Below, piece by piece: positions 1 through 11,488 of a DNA stretch of 64,000 bases. This DNA is from Rhynchonema sp. JSB1_4 (Eukaryota > Nematoda > Chromadorea > Monhysterida > Xyalidae). The position numbers and the translations under genes are program-made. Within the stretch, counting starts at the first letter, position 1; the number at the start of each line of letters is the position of its first letter. Below the pieces are notes generated by a model that had not been told where the DNA came from, searched no databases, and was given only the letters and a program-made list of their open reading frames with translations. The DNA is taken from assembly GCA_030248065.1 (NCBI GenBank), contig JASAMV010009370.1, positions 1 through 64,000 of the forward strand, read 5' to 3'.

Positions 1-662
1 GGACCAGTTTATGACGTGCTGCCAAATTTGGTGTGTATCATCTCTTTTTGTTGTTGAATCACACATTCAACATTATAATCGCTGTTTTTCGTTTTTCTCC
101 TTTTTGTCGAAAGCCGGCATAAAACTTCTCAAAGTTGGTGCATTATCTTTATGATTTTCGTCACTCCTTATTATACACCCTCTTTGTAATATAAACGATT
201 GCTGTGAAATATTTCAACTATGCGCATGTATGTATAATACCCCGAATTTACTGGCGTACTGGTAACTGTTTTATGTGCCCACATCACGTCCATGTCTCTT
301 ATATCGTAATCTTATACCGTACGATGTCACCCTTTCTGATGCACATGAAATAAATTTGTTTCTATCTTTTTCGTCTGTATGGTTTTGGTGCGCGCGTGCT
401 TTTTGGGAGGGAAAACGTACTGATAAGACTGAAACATGCATGGTATGCGCATACTGTTGGATTATGGCTTGACAAACACATGAACAAAGCACGCGCCCTT
501 TTGTTTTAGCGACGATACAGTCTCAAGCTTTTCGCGTGTACTTTTTCGCTTTGGTGTCACTTCGGGACTTGACACAGGTTCCTGCCAGCTGTCGGATTCT
601 CACGAAACGCGCGGCAGTCGTTTTTCAGAAATTTACCGAAACATGTAGCCGCAATTATTACC
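1..662. other. Upstream region of gene 1, no gene seen
   Basis: AT-rich sequence with no convincing coding stretch; short open frames here overlap on both strands and show no codon pattern. An acceptor-like site lies at 621-628, shortly before the start codon of the next gene. Confidence 0.5.
621..628 (+). promoter_or_regulatory. Acceptor-like site upstream of gene 1 start codon
   Basis: The sequence TTTTTCAG ends at 628, 34 bases before the ATG at 663. It matches the 3' splice sites used inside this gene (CTTTTCAG, CATTTCAG). It could be the end of a 5'-UTR intron or a trans-splice acceptor that receives a spliced leader. Which of the two cannot be told from the window; it supports the choice of ATG 663 as the start. 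Confidence 0.4.
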
Positions 663-2322
663 ATGAAACCCAAGTTGAACCTGTGTGCCTTGTTGGCAGC
701 ACTTCTTACACTAACGCTCGTCCAAAGGGTGCACACCGCTTGTGATCGTGATAAATTGCTACAATGTCAAGTACGTCGTTGTGTATTTACACTTTTTTAC
801 GAAACAAACAGTTTTTTGTTAATTCGACTTGGATGCTTTTCAGCACACGTTCAACGGCCAGATCGGCGTTGAAGGTGACTGGACGAATCCCGACGTGCTC
901 GTCACGGGATTGGACTCGGTGTTTTACGACGGAAAACAGGAGAACTTGCTGAAAGTCTGCAGGTATAATACTTGCCTCTCGCAATGAGGAGTTCGAATAA
1001 AATAGAAGGGTGAAGCTATGCACACACCATACTGTGTGTCTTGACAGCAAGGGTTCCCGTAGGCCCTGCATGCGACGATCCCGACACGTAGGCATACATA
1101 CATACTGTACCATAGGTTCCGAGATGGACATGAGCTCATGGCAGCAGATGTGACGTGTTCATGAACGTATGTATAAAACTGCTGCCACCGCGGGGGATCA
1201 CCACGTAGTCAACTGGTGCTTTTCGCACAGGCGATGACGCGCCACACACTCGTTAACGAACAAAACTCACAACGTTAACCTTGGGTAGCCTGGTGTTTGT
1301 GCCTAAGCCCAGACCTAAAGGACTGCACCACCTAACGAACGCTACGTTCAGGTACACGAACTGTACAGGCGAAAGCCGAAATCCGTGCCAGTGCCCATAG
1401 TCCCGTTTTCATTCCAGCGCCTACCCACTGTTCCACGAATGTATCGGCGACGCAAACTATGACTCGTGTTTCGATCCGTTCTTTCTTCTGCGACAAAGTG
1501 TCGGTCTTGACAACACCTACAAGTACGTGGCTGCCATGAACAGGGTGCAACTCCGCTGCGCCGCTGGATTCATGGGTGAGGTTCAGGGAGCACCTGGGAA
1601 CGGGGATTTTTTTGAAGAAGAATGAATTTCATTTGGAAACGAATTTAACTACAACAAAATGTGTGACAGTTCGAAATTTTCTCTTTTCAGCACTCAACAC
1701 CCATCACGCATGCGTCTCACAGACATTTCAAACTGCAAAGTCACAATTCGGTCATTGCGAGCCTGATTTCGTCAGCGCCCTGCAAGATCAGGCAAATTTC
1801 TGCCAGTGAGTGGTGGGTGACAAACAGTATACAATCGTAGTTGGTGATCGGATCCGACTTTGAATCTGCCTGGCCAAACCAAGAGAAACAGTCGCATGTG
1901 ACGTGTGTTTATGTGCATTGTTCGACACTTGGGCAAGACATAGGTGTCCCCGAGCCTATAAATGCCACGTCCATCCATACCGATCTGTTTGTAAATTCGA
2001 TTGAATCCGGTCTTCTAGCGAACTTTCATTTGGTTCCCCTTGTCATTTCAGGCACCTGTCCACGCTACAGTCCTGCTATCGCGCCCCGTTTCTGAACGCT
2101 TGTGGCTCGGAGGTCGGTTGGTTGATGTGCTCGATGCACAATTTTGCGTATGACAAAGTCAATCAATGTCACTCAATATGCGTCGTCTCACATCATGGCG
2201 GGGCGGAACGAAGTATGAATAATCAAACTGGCAATGATCGGCTGATGTTTCAAGTCGGCAAATCCATCAGGCTCGATAAATTTCGATTGCTTATCGACGG
2301 AAAGAGTTTCATGTTTAGTTGA
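663..2322 (+). CDS. Secreted cysteine-rich protein, five exons
   Basis: Exons are 663-770, 844-962, 1418-1575, 1691-1805 and 2052-2322; introns have GT..AG ends and the phases agree, giving 256 residues. The first 25 or so residues form a signal peptide (MKPKLNLC, then a leucine/alanine core, cut near VHTA/CD). The mature part has about 14 cysteines spaced through every exon (for example FHECIG, DSCFDP, GHCEP, QSCYRAP, NACGSE, LMCSMH), so a disulfide-bonded extracellular protein is likely. The layout loosely recalls nematode DUF19 or CPG4-type secreted families, but I cannot confirm this. The last exon's tail (after about residue 190) is less coding-like; a donor there and further 3' exons remain possible. 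Function unknown. Confidence 0.72.
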
Positions 2323-4990
2323 GTGTCTCTTAATCCTGCAAAAATCTCAATTCTGTAGTTCTATTGTATATTTTTTATGTTTTCAACGGCAAAAAGCTTA
2401 CATTCCGGCATTTGGTGCATTTTTTATTCTTAATCATTACTGCATATCGTTTTCTCAGTAAAAACCCTCATTCAGCATATCGTAATTGTAAAATCAAACA
2501 CTCCACGTGAAACTACTACACTCACGGACAGAGAAAGATAGAGACAGGCGACACAAGTGGAATAGAACAAGCGTAAATTCGTCCCAATATCGGCCATTGT
2601 TTTCGTCTTTGCAACGATCATCATATTGTTTTTCATCTTATTAAACGAGAAACGTTGAGAAAAAAAGGCGGCTGGTGTGTGCGGCAATTTTTGGTATACC
2701 TTATTTTGTTAAACGATTTTTAAGCCGACCCGAATACGATTGGTACGGTTCGGCATGTACCAAAATGTTTATGAGCGCCTTTTGCTCCATAAACGTCATC
2801 GCCTGATGACAGAGAACTTGCTTGCCAAGCACAAGCATGATGATGTATTATGTAATCCATTTGTGGACCAGGTGAGCCAACACTGTACCCATACGATAAA
2901 TCAGACACCAAGCGGGTGGCGCGGCGGGTTCCCGTCTTGTTTTCGGAACGGTAACTTTATGGGCAGAATATTCAATTCAGTTCTGCCACAGGAAACCTCT
3001 ACAGTGCATTGGTGCACTCGCCCTATCCCCTGAAACAATATCTGGCGCATGCAGTGACAACAGAACTGGAAGATGTATGCGCTCGTCTGTTTTTTTAAAA
3101 TCCGCCTGTGTGTTTTTGGTTTTCGTCTGCAGCTCAAAATCACACACGAAGAACCCAAGGGATTGCGTACCACGTGCACAACTCCAGCATCACCCACCCC
3201 GCATACGGTACATGGAAAGTTAATCTCCTTGAAATCTCAGGTTTGCATTCAGTCCAATATTTATGGGCGTTATATGCACATTGCATGCTGGTTATGATGT
3301 AAATAAATATGATATTTTAGTAAGCAAAGCAAACATTCATGCAACGTGATACAGTTAGCGCGGTTGGTAGGGTAGGACAGGAATGGGTACGTACGCGTTA
3401 CTGTAGAATTGGTACACCATGTTTGATGCCAGTCCTTAGGTCAGCCGGACTATAATCCCAGCATTTGCATTTTTTTGAATCTATGATGTTCAGTTAACAT
3501 CACAATGTTAGCCTTGTCGAATTTGACTGACGTTCGATTTCGGGGTCAATTTTAGTCATTTGACCCATTGTGTGATCAGAAACTGAGTGAAATAGTGCAT
3601 CAAAGTCAAGGCATTTGTTTTGACCCATTATTATCATCAGAAACTGAGTGAAATGAAACCACCAGATGTGGTCATCACAAACATGGCTCCGTCCGCCCTT
3701 TTTCCTGGTTCATGCATTCGCTTGTGGCGTAATTATGAGCCACGGCAAAGCTTTTCATTCACCGTTGGTCACACCAACCGATAATTAACCTAGCGTGTCA
3801 AACTATACAATCAACCCCCCATCGGGAGTTCGGCTACGCCCAACTCTTCCGCAAGTGTGAACCAGCAGCGTGCTTTCCGATGCAATCAAGTTGCCTTGCT
3901 TCAGAATCTTCAGAGATTCACTGTGTTATGTTTGCATTGTGATTCTGCGTATAGTGGCTGGAGCATCCGTATTCTCTGTGGTAATGGCTTGCAATAAATT
4001 TCCAATTATGTAAACAGGATGCTAATAAAAACTGCCGCAGAACCAGCATATGCGAAGTTAAAAGACTCATCACACAGCTGTGTGTCAGCAGCAGATGCTG
4101 GGCCACCTACGTACATATAGCATCACTTCGTGGACTTATTAACCGCATATTTGCACCATATTTTCAATCAGCGTCTGTCTGGGCTGAAGGATGACGTCCC
4201 GGCATAAATGCAAATGTTTTAATTTGAGTTTGCCTTGCGCCGTTCTAAACGAATAGTCATTTTTGTGCAATGTGTCCAGTTCAATGCACACAAAAACTGT
4301 CTTGTTCTAGCGTTCCACAGCCATATGATTGAACTTCCTGTGCATTCCTTGCTTCCGATAGCGATCAGATCTGCTTCATTTAGTTTGAGGTCATATGTGG
4401 CCATCCTGTTTATTCCCACTGACGATGACCTGGTGAACAGTCCGCCTGTGGAAACTGGCGGTTCAATACGGCTGTGACAGAAACACACTGCAGAATTCAT
4501 ATACATATACATATAGGTGTGGCACCCATTCAGGTTTTCATTTAGGCGTACCAAATACGCTGCAATGCGGTGTTGTCAGATAAAATTAGAAAAAAACAAC
4601 AACGTCAGTTTAATTATGAAACGGTGCTGTTGAGCGAAGCGTGACCGGGCTCACATGTGTGTAGGGGTACATTTATGCGTCTTCGTAGCAGTAATACCGA
4701 TTGATTTAGGATATCACCCAAGCTCGCAATGGACAAAATGAGACCATAAGAGTAGGTGCTAGCAGCCCTGGAGATTTAGAAAATTGCATGTCTTGGAAGT
4801 TGAGCTGTGTACAAAATTAGTTTTTTGGTCTGCGTTTCTGTTTTTTGCAATTGCCACTGTGTTCGGTATATACACGATCTGAGTCGTACGGAAAGGATAC
4901 CAGGTATGTTGCATTCGACTTATCCAGCTTAGGCATGCGGGCTGAGGGCGGACCTTAGTTGAGCACGGAAACCGAAATACGAAATACATA
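2323..4990. other. Intergenic, no supported gene
   Basis: Possible poly(A) signals AATAAA for gene 1 occur near 3301. Short open frames at 2740-3033 and 3073-3297 have no recognisable domain and no matching splice phase. At 4414-4440 a fragment reads CACTGACGATGACC, which belongs to a repeat family better preserved near 33.96-34.17 kb. Nothing else was supported. Confidence 0.45.
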
Positions 4991-4999
4991 TTTACACGT

Positions 5000-5290
5000 G
5001 CTGAAATATTTTTGAGAATCACGGAACCCGGGTAATGTTCCCTGGTCGGGTCGCGGAACAAGAAATTAATTCAAACAGGAACAGTGCTTTTCGACTGAGG
5101 ATGCCGGAAATACCTCTAATTCCGTGACACTGAAATGAATAAAATAATTTTTCATGGAAATATATTTCCGTGTTCCGCCAATATTTTTCAGAATTACGAG
5201 GAACTCAGAAATATGTAATTTCTGTGACACTGAAATGTATGAAATATTTTTTGCATGGTGTTTCAGTATTCAGTGTATTGTTGTCTCCGT
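5000..5290. repeat. Degenerate tandem repeat
   Basis: Two diverged units about 105 bases apart contain CCGTGACACTGAAATG (near 5123) and CTGTGACACTGAAATG (near 5222), each followed by an AT-rich stretch and TTTTCATGG or TTTGCATGG. The words CCGTGTTCC and AATCACGGAA also occur at 40.25-40.5 kb, which looks like a relative of the same repeat. Confidence 0.45.
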
Positions 5291-5914
5291 GTTTAACCTC
5301 CGTGTCCATCCTTAGGATCACTGTGGTTTAGGCCCGTGGTTAAGGAGTTGCTGTTGTGCTGAACTTTTCGCTTTTCGCGTTTGTCTGAGTGCGGCCTACC
5401 TAAGACTTGGCGAATCTGAGGTAAGCTTGGTCGCTGCAACAGGAATACTGCCGGCGCACTCCTTGACCAGACTCAGGCGTAGTATGAAAAAACAAGAATA
5501 TTGCATAATTCTAAAAACTAAAAGTTACAAAACATGATGGTTAGTATACCTAGATGGAAAAGTGTGTGACGCGAAACAGATTGGTTGATTAGACGCATGG
5601 TTGATTAGGGTTATATTATGTTGTCTGATACTAATTTGCCCAGCACACCGCGCACGAAAAACAATTGCAATTCATAATCGCTAACTTCTCAATCAACTTG
5701 GTACGCTTCAAGCGCTACGGTTTCCTCAATCACGTCGTCATTAGCTGCCAAATTATGTTAAAGGGATAGTTCCACTGTTCCACTCGGGTTGGTCTGGTCT
5801 CAAAAAGTATCTCGGAATGATCCCTGATTCCTGAAAATCCGACTTTCATCGAACGCCATGCGGAACGGAGCCACACTACCAAGATTGCGTTCAACGGCTT
5901 GACCGCACGAAAAT

Positions 5915-6095
5915 GTAGGGTGGAATTTTCGAAACGATGAAACAAGAGTTCGGTGTAAAGATCGGTCGGTTGGTGACGGTTGGTGTTGGCTCGCTGTAAA
6001 CATGAAATTTTACCTGCTGTTAACGTGGCACGTTTCAAATTTAGACAGAACTTTTATCACACCGAGCTTTCGACCAAGCTTTCAAAGAGCTACCT
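5915..6095 (+). repeat. Diverged copy of the 13.8-14.4 kb inverted-repeat element
   Basis: GAAATTTTCGAAACG at 5922-5938, GTTCGGTGTAAAGATCGG near 5950-5967, and TTAACGTGGCACGTTTCAAA near 6020 repeat the order of matching segments in the element at 13.8-14.4 kb, with many substitutions. The ends are not clear. An open frame of 186 codons at 6002-6562 starts within it and is probably spurious. Confidence 0.5.
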
Positions 6096-6937
6096 GTAAC
6101 GGAACAACCACTCCTTTAATCTGGTTTCATGTCACTGCTTCAGAATCACGATCCGTGCCTTCTATAGCATGGTTTCGGGCCGCAATCAAACTCAATTACA
6201 TACTAACGAGCCTTGGCCCGTTGGTATGTAATGTATACTTCAGATTTATCGATGCACGCCAGGGCCATGACAATTTCGACCACCTTAAAGTTCTTCCCAC
6301 AAAGCGGGCGGGAAGAACAACCGGGACTGAGCCGATCACCAAGTTTGATATGTATATGTCATGGGTCTCCGTGCTAGAAACGTGTGACTATCAATTATCC
6401 TGTTCCATGCATTATCTCACAGCTTATGATTCTGAATCGAAGAGCACGGGCGTGTTTTCACCTCTCAGAAGTATAGGACATGAGTCAGAGCTGTCTTCCT
6501 CACACATGAATACCAACAGTGCTTATTCCAACAAGAACCCCCCCTGTTTTTACGTGAAGTAAAATCATCGTGAGAGAGCACTATCATTTCATAAGATTAG
6601 CGACCAAACAGCATTGTACTTCTTAGAGTTACATACATAGCTAAGTGTATACATGTGATATTAAATAATTTGATTTTAACATTTCATTTCACTTTCGTGA
6701 ATTGCGCGACCATCCTTTATGACTTGCTTGCTGCACTGCAGTCTCAGTATGCTCATGGAAGCATAATAAATTCGGCAAGCGTTGTTCAACAGGCACGTTT
6801 TTCTTCAGAACTCCGCAGCGTCTTGCGTGTTGCTGGAGACAAAAAGTCACCCATTACACGCAGATGTAACTATATTTGAAATTATAAAAAGAAAAAGAAC
6901 ATCATTGCCAATCAACGCTATAAAGAACAGCAAAAAC

Positions 6938-7159
6938 ATGACCGAGCCATGCGACAGTGCGATCAAACTCGAGCGACACATCAGTTTCGAGGCGGCGAAC
7001 ACGCAAACGACACAGATCATCAAGCAGAAACGTCAAACGAAAAGAGGCCGAATGCGCGCGGGTCGCACCAAACTTTATGTGATGGACCCGAAAGTCATCG
7101 AGGTGTACATGGGCACGGAGAACTACACGCTGTACACTAGCGAACCGTCGACCTCATTG
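6938..7159 (+). CDS. Likely coding exon, possible 5' exon of the PLC gene
   Basis: From ATG 6938 a frame of 74 codons has coding-like composition (rich in K, R, T and E; for example QKRQTKRGRMRAG and YVMDPKVIEVYMG). A donor GTTGGT follows at 7160 in phase 0. The exon at 11474 also begins in phase 0 (ASLRR then the methionine at 11489), so joining would add 79 residues to the PLC N-terminus with a 4.3 kb intron. GTTGG donors are used elsewhere in the PLC gene. A TATAAAG word lies about 20 bases upstream of the ATG. No domain is recognised. It could instead be a separate gene or a relic. Confidence 0.42.
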
Positions 7160-7648
7160 GTTGGTCACCTTACATACTGCAATCGTTTTTTCTGCTTTAG
7201 GTATGTACCTAAATCAACTGGCTCATTGCATGACAGTGTGGAAGATGTCACATACATGTAGTAGACAAAAGCACTGTTTTTTGTGCGCAAGCTGGAGAAC
7301 GATAAGACGGGCACTCCACTCTTCATATTCGTTGCGGACATTGCGCTCAAAATTGTCTCGACCCAAATACGAAAACAACTCGTGCCATTTCGAAATTTGT
7401 AACACACCCATGTTATGTGACCAAACTGATAACGTGATAAGTCCGCATTATCACTTTGTTACATGGGTGTGTTCTCTTGACGTTCCCCGTTGATAAAAGC
7501 AAACAAAGAACAGTCATCATCCCAATAAGTTTCGTCATTGTCCAGTGTTGTGTCGGTGGAGAGTCGTTGATTTCGAACATGTCTTCCTTCACAATGTCAT
7601 TCCTGCGCGATACTGTATTTTCTTTCCCTTGAAAATCCGATGTGCTAA

Positions 7649-7955
7649 GGCTGTGAGCAGATAAACGCGGAATGGCAAATTTCTGCATTCCGCAGTCCGC
7701 GTTTATCTGCTCACCTTTGCGGAATTTTGAATTTCTGCAAGTAAATTTATGCTTTTGGTCAAACATCTTGGTTGTTGTTTGCGTTAACGCGCGACATTTT
7801 GAGGTCAGCACGCTGGAAGTTGTCATCGTCACCCAAGCACGCACATTCCGCAAAAGTGAGCAGATAAACGCGGAATGCGGAATGCAGAAATTTACCATTC
7901 CGCATTTACGTATCTGCTCACCAATTTCCGCATCCGCGTTTATCTGCTCACAGCC
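7649..7955. mobile_element. Miniature inverted-repeat element, TAA target duplication
   Basis: It starts GGCTGTGAGCAGATAAACGC and ends with the reverse complement of the same sequence; TAA flanks both ends (7646-7648 and 7956-7958). Inside, GAGCAGATAAACGCGGAATG recurs in both directions at about 7658, 7695, 7858 and 7910, so the element is built of nested palindromes. A 3-bp TAA/TTA duplication is typical of PIF/Harbinger elements; that family call is inference. No transposase is present. Confidence 0.75.
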
Positions 7956-7958
7956 TAA

Positions 7959-10834
7959 CGACTGAACGCAGGACCAAACTGTTGTTCATTGTCATAGATT
8001 TCAAGTATAAAAATGATAGATTGTGTGAATAATGATTGTGTGAATAATAAAGTTAAACACCCCAGTCTTGTGATTCCGCATATCACACATAACATCATAC
8101 CGCTTTTCGGATTTCCATTCCAGGGACACCCCATACTCAATATTTATTTCTCATCGAGACTGGTGGTTGGTATTTTCAACAATACCAGTTTTGATTTCAT
8201 GAATTATACTTCAATCAAACGGTTATGTATAATGCATTGCGATATCACTTTGCGGCAAAAACCTTGTTTTCCAGCTGTATCAATAATTTCACAGTTTTTG
8301 TGATCAGCCCCAAACAGCCGAAATATTGCGGCGCAGGACAACATACATACGAAAAATTGATTTTGGTATACATATGTAAGCGCGCATGTGGACACAATTA
8401 CACAAGAAAGATCACACATTCTTGACGATTGGTTTTTTACTACTACTTTCCAGTATTTTTCGTTTATGTGCGCAAAGCCTGTTTCCCGCAAAAGGAACAC
8501 AAAAATCTGCCAGCTGTCGTTTCTCCGGTACATGTTTACTAGGTAAAGGCTGTACTGGGTGTATACTAGCATCTGTATGAAGTATAATAATGTTTTGATG
8601 CGGCATGGCAACATGTTTTTGGGTGCATAAAACTTTGTGTCAGTCAGTCTGTGTTAGTCAACTGTTGTTCACAAAGCTGAGATAAAAATGTTGTTCCACC
8701 AACGGAACTGACTTACTGTAATTCTGTCTTTTTCGGTATTAGGTTCTTGGCCAAAAAACTCGAAATCCAAGCATTTTGGATAAAAAAGACAGCTCAACCT
8801 GCCTAATGCCCAATGATGTATAATCACAGTTCGACTGTTCTTATACAATCTGTACCTGCAGTTGTTGTGACTGAAAGTAGGACATACCCATTCTGCCCCG
8901 TTCGGTTTGACACACCCACGTTTGCACGGCTTGTGGCCATTTCCTGCGCACCTTACATAAGCTGCCGTCATGAAACTTGACAATTGTTCCGATCCGGCAT
9001 GGCAAAAGTCGAACTTTACCAGCACTGTGAAACATCAGCTAGTTTGCCACCTTGTGCGCACTGGCTATACACGCACGCCCACATAATTTTCAGTCAGGCA
9101 TGCGCTAACCCATTTCATCAGTCGAATATTGTTTGAAACCTTCAAAACCGATATCGTTATTCGTATAATAGAAATTCACGTAAGAGGCTGCGTTGTTATA
9201 CAAATACAATACCATTGGGTACTAGTGAAGCTCGCCCCCTAGTTCAAGGTTGGGCTTGCGGTGGGCTAGTACAATCCTGTTTTTTTCTTCAAACAGTTTT
9301 TTCTTATTTTTTTAATTGTCACTTTTGCCGTATCTTTCTCTCATCTTTTCGGTTCTGATCAACTGATAGAATTTCTTAGCTTAGAAACTTTCCAGCAATT
9401 AATTTAGGCTGAATGACGGCTTAGGATTGACTTAAGCCTTCGCTTAGAATTAGTCCTGAGCCAAAGCCAGACAGGCTCAAATCTAAACAAAACCCATTTG
9501 GGGCGAGCCTTACCAGTATATACTGTTCCTATACCATTATGGGTCTCTGAGCAAACACAGCAATTGTGCCTGAGTAATTGTCAATAAACGGCGCTTTTTT
9601 GTCCGTTTGTTAGCTTATTTCGAACACCCCCACCATTTAGTCTTGTTCTGTTCCGCGAGTTTTGTCTGTCGTTTGAGCACATGGTGTGGAAAGCGCAGTA
9701 TTATACAAGCGGCCTTATGCAGTCGACGTCAAAGACAAGCATGGTTAGTGATCCATTTTGATCCCGTTGTACGAGCCGATCTGTAGATGAATGATTTTGT
9801 ATGGATTTAGAAATATATTTATGCAGACATTTCCCATTTTCATTCCATGAACTTCTCTCTGAAGGCTCGCACAAAAGCCTGCTTTTGAATTCTGAAATTG
9901 GTCTCAACTCTGCACGGATCGGTTCATTTGGCCACCATGGTATTACAGGTAGGTATACTTGTTTAACCCATCGTGCATCATTAACTATAAGCGTCTGTTC
10001 GCACTCTCTTCATCGTTCTCTCCATTGATTCCGGGTATGTAAAATACGACTATGTCATCGAATATACCACATTTATGGTAGTCCTCTGTAAACCTGTGTA
10101 AGCCGGTACTCCACAGCTCGTCCCGGTTTGTCGTTTGTGTTTAGGCGCTTGTTCCTGCGCTCAGGCATAGTTCGTAGCTGTTCAACGTTGACCTAGGCCT
10201 TAGCCTGTACCTAATTGTAAGCTTATGAGCCGGAAGATAACTCGATGCATAAACCACCATCACGAGCTTTGGGAGTAGCCGTAAGTCGAGGCCTATAAGA
10301 ATTTAACCCCTGCCGGGCTTGGGCACCACCTGCGCCAGTATACTGCTGTTTCACATACATCTCAAACCCGGCAGGCTGACGACAATTCAGCCCGGCTGAA
10401 CACATCGGTCCGTAACGGATTTCATGTCAATGCCTGTCCCATTCTTATCTCTGTCGAAGGTTGCACGTATAGGCAATCCATCGGCTCATGGCACTTTTTA
10501 TGCACACAGCGCATGCTCAGCACCACACGAATTTTTTCTAAACAAAATGTGCACTTTGGGCGAGTATCACACTTTGACGGTCCCATTTTAATTTATTCGG
10601 TTTTCATTTGCTGCTTGACATAACACTTTTCTGCACTGTTGCACAGTTTGGGGATGTTTCAACGGATAACTGCAGAGAACAGATGCATTCATTGACGGCA
10701 ATTATGTAGCGTGCAGCCTGTATGTGTGGAGTGCCATGAGCTGGCGGATTGCCTATACGCGGTCTAAGTCTATTCCGTCAATTTTAGGTTTACGTTTGAG
10801 CTTTCCAATATACAGTACACAGTAGTAGGGTGGT
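7959..10834. other. Repeat-rich region, no supported gene
   Basis: Open frames on the minus strand (8204-8614, 8669-9025) show no domain and no consistent splicing. An exact TGAAACATCA (dispersed motif) is at 9028-9037. Stretches near 9.4-9.5 kb and 10.2 kb contain degenerate CTTAGGC/GCCTAAG words. Confidence 0.45.
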
Positions 10835-11251
10835 CAGTGTTGGAGGTGGGGGGTTTGGGGGGTAGCCCCCCCCAGTACACTAGGTATCCCCCCGATGTTT
10901 GGCATGGTACATTAGGTATCCCCCCGATTTTCACCCCCTGTACAGTAGGTATCCCCCACGATTTTGCCTCAAAAGTGCCAATTTTTTTTACCAAAATGGC
11001 CAAAATTAGTGTAAAATCAGTGGTTTTTACCTCAAATTACCCCCAAATTCGCGCGCTACGCGCGCAAATACTACGTTTTCACACGATTCCACACATAATA
11101 AACACATTAAAACTTTTCACCCCAAAACCTAACCCCCCAAACCCCCCCCCTAGGTACATAACACCCCAGGCCATCGGCTCTGGTACAGTAGGTATCCCCC
11201 CTCTCCGAGCGCGGTACAGTAGGTATCCCCTCCAGAGTACCTCCAACACTG
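10835..11251. mobile_element. hAT-like miniature element (CAGTGTTGGAGGT termini)
   Basis: Terminal inverted repeats CAGTGTTGGAGGT and ACCTCCAACACTG bound a 417-bp element. Flanks AGGGTGGT (10827-10834) and AGGGTGGG (11252-11259) agree at 7 of 8 positions, as expected for an 8-bp hAT duplication. The inside holds recurrent GTAGGTATCCCCC words and no long frame. It lies in the putative intron before PLC exon 1. Confidence 0.75.
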
Positions 11252-11488
11252 AGGGTGGGGCCTGACCGCGAAGCGCCAGCTGGATTCAAAATCGAATAAG
11301 CTGAACAAGCTCCTTGTTTGATCAGGGAAAGGCGTTCCTTTTTTTCGCCGGACTTATACATTGCGCTACAATTTTCTAATTTCGGTCTTCGGTGGCATTG
11401 GCATGGCATGGCATGGCTTGGCTGGCACTGGCACACAGAGACACGAATGTCGTTTCCTTCCTTTATTTTTTAGGCGTCGCTCAGGAGA

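Noticed and set aside
6002..6562. 186-codon open frame on the + strand
   Set aside because: It begins within a diverged repeat copy, has no recognisable domain, and no flanking exon fits it.
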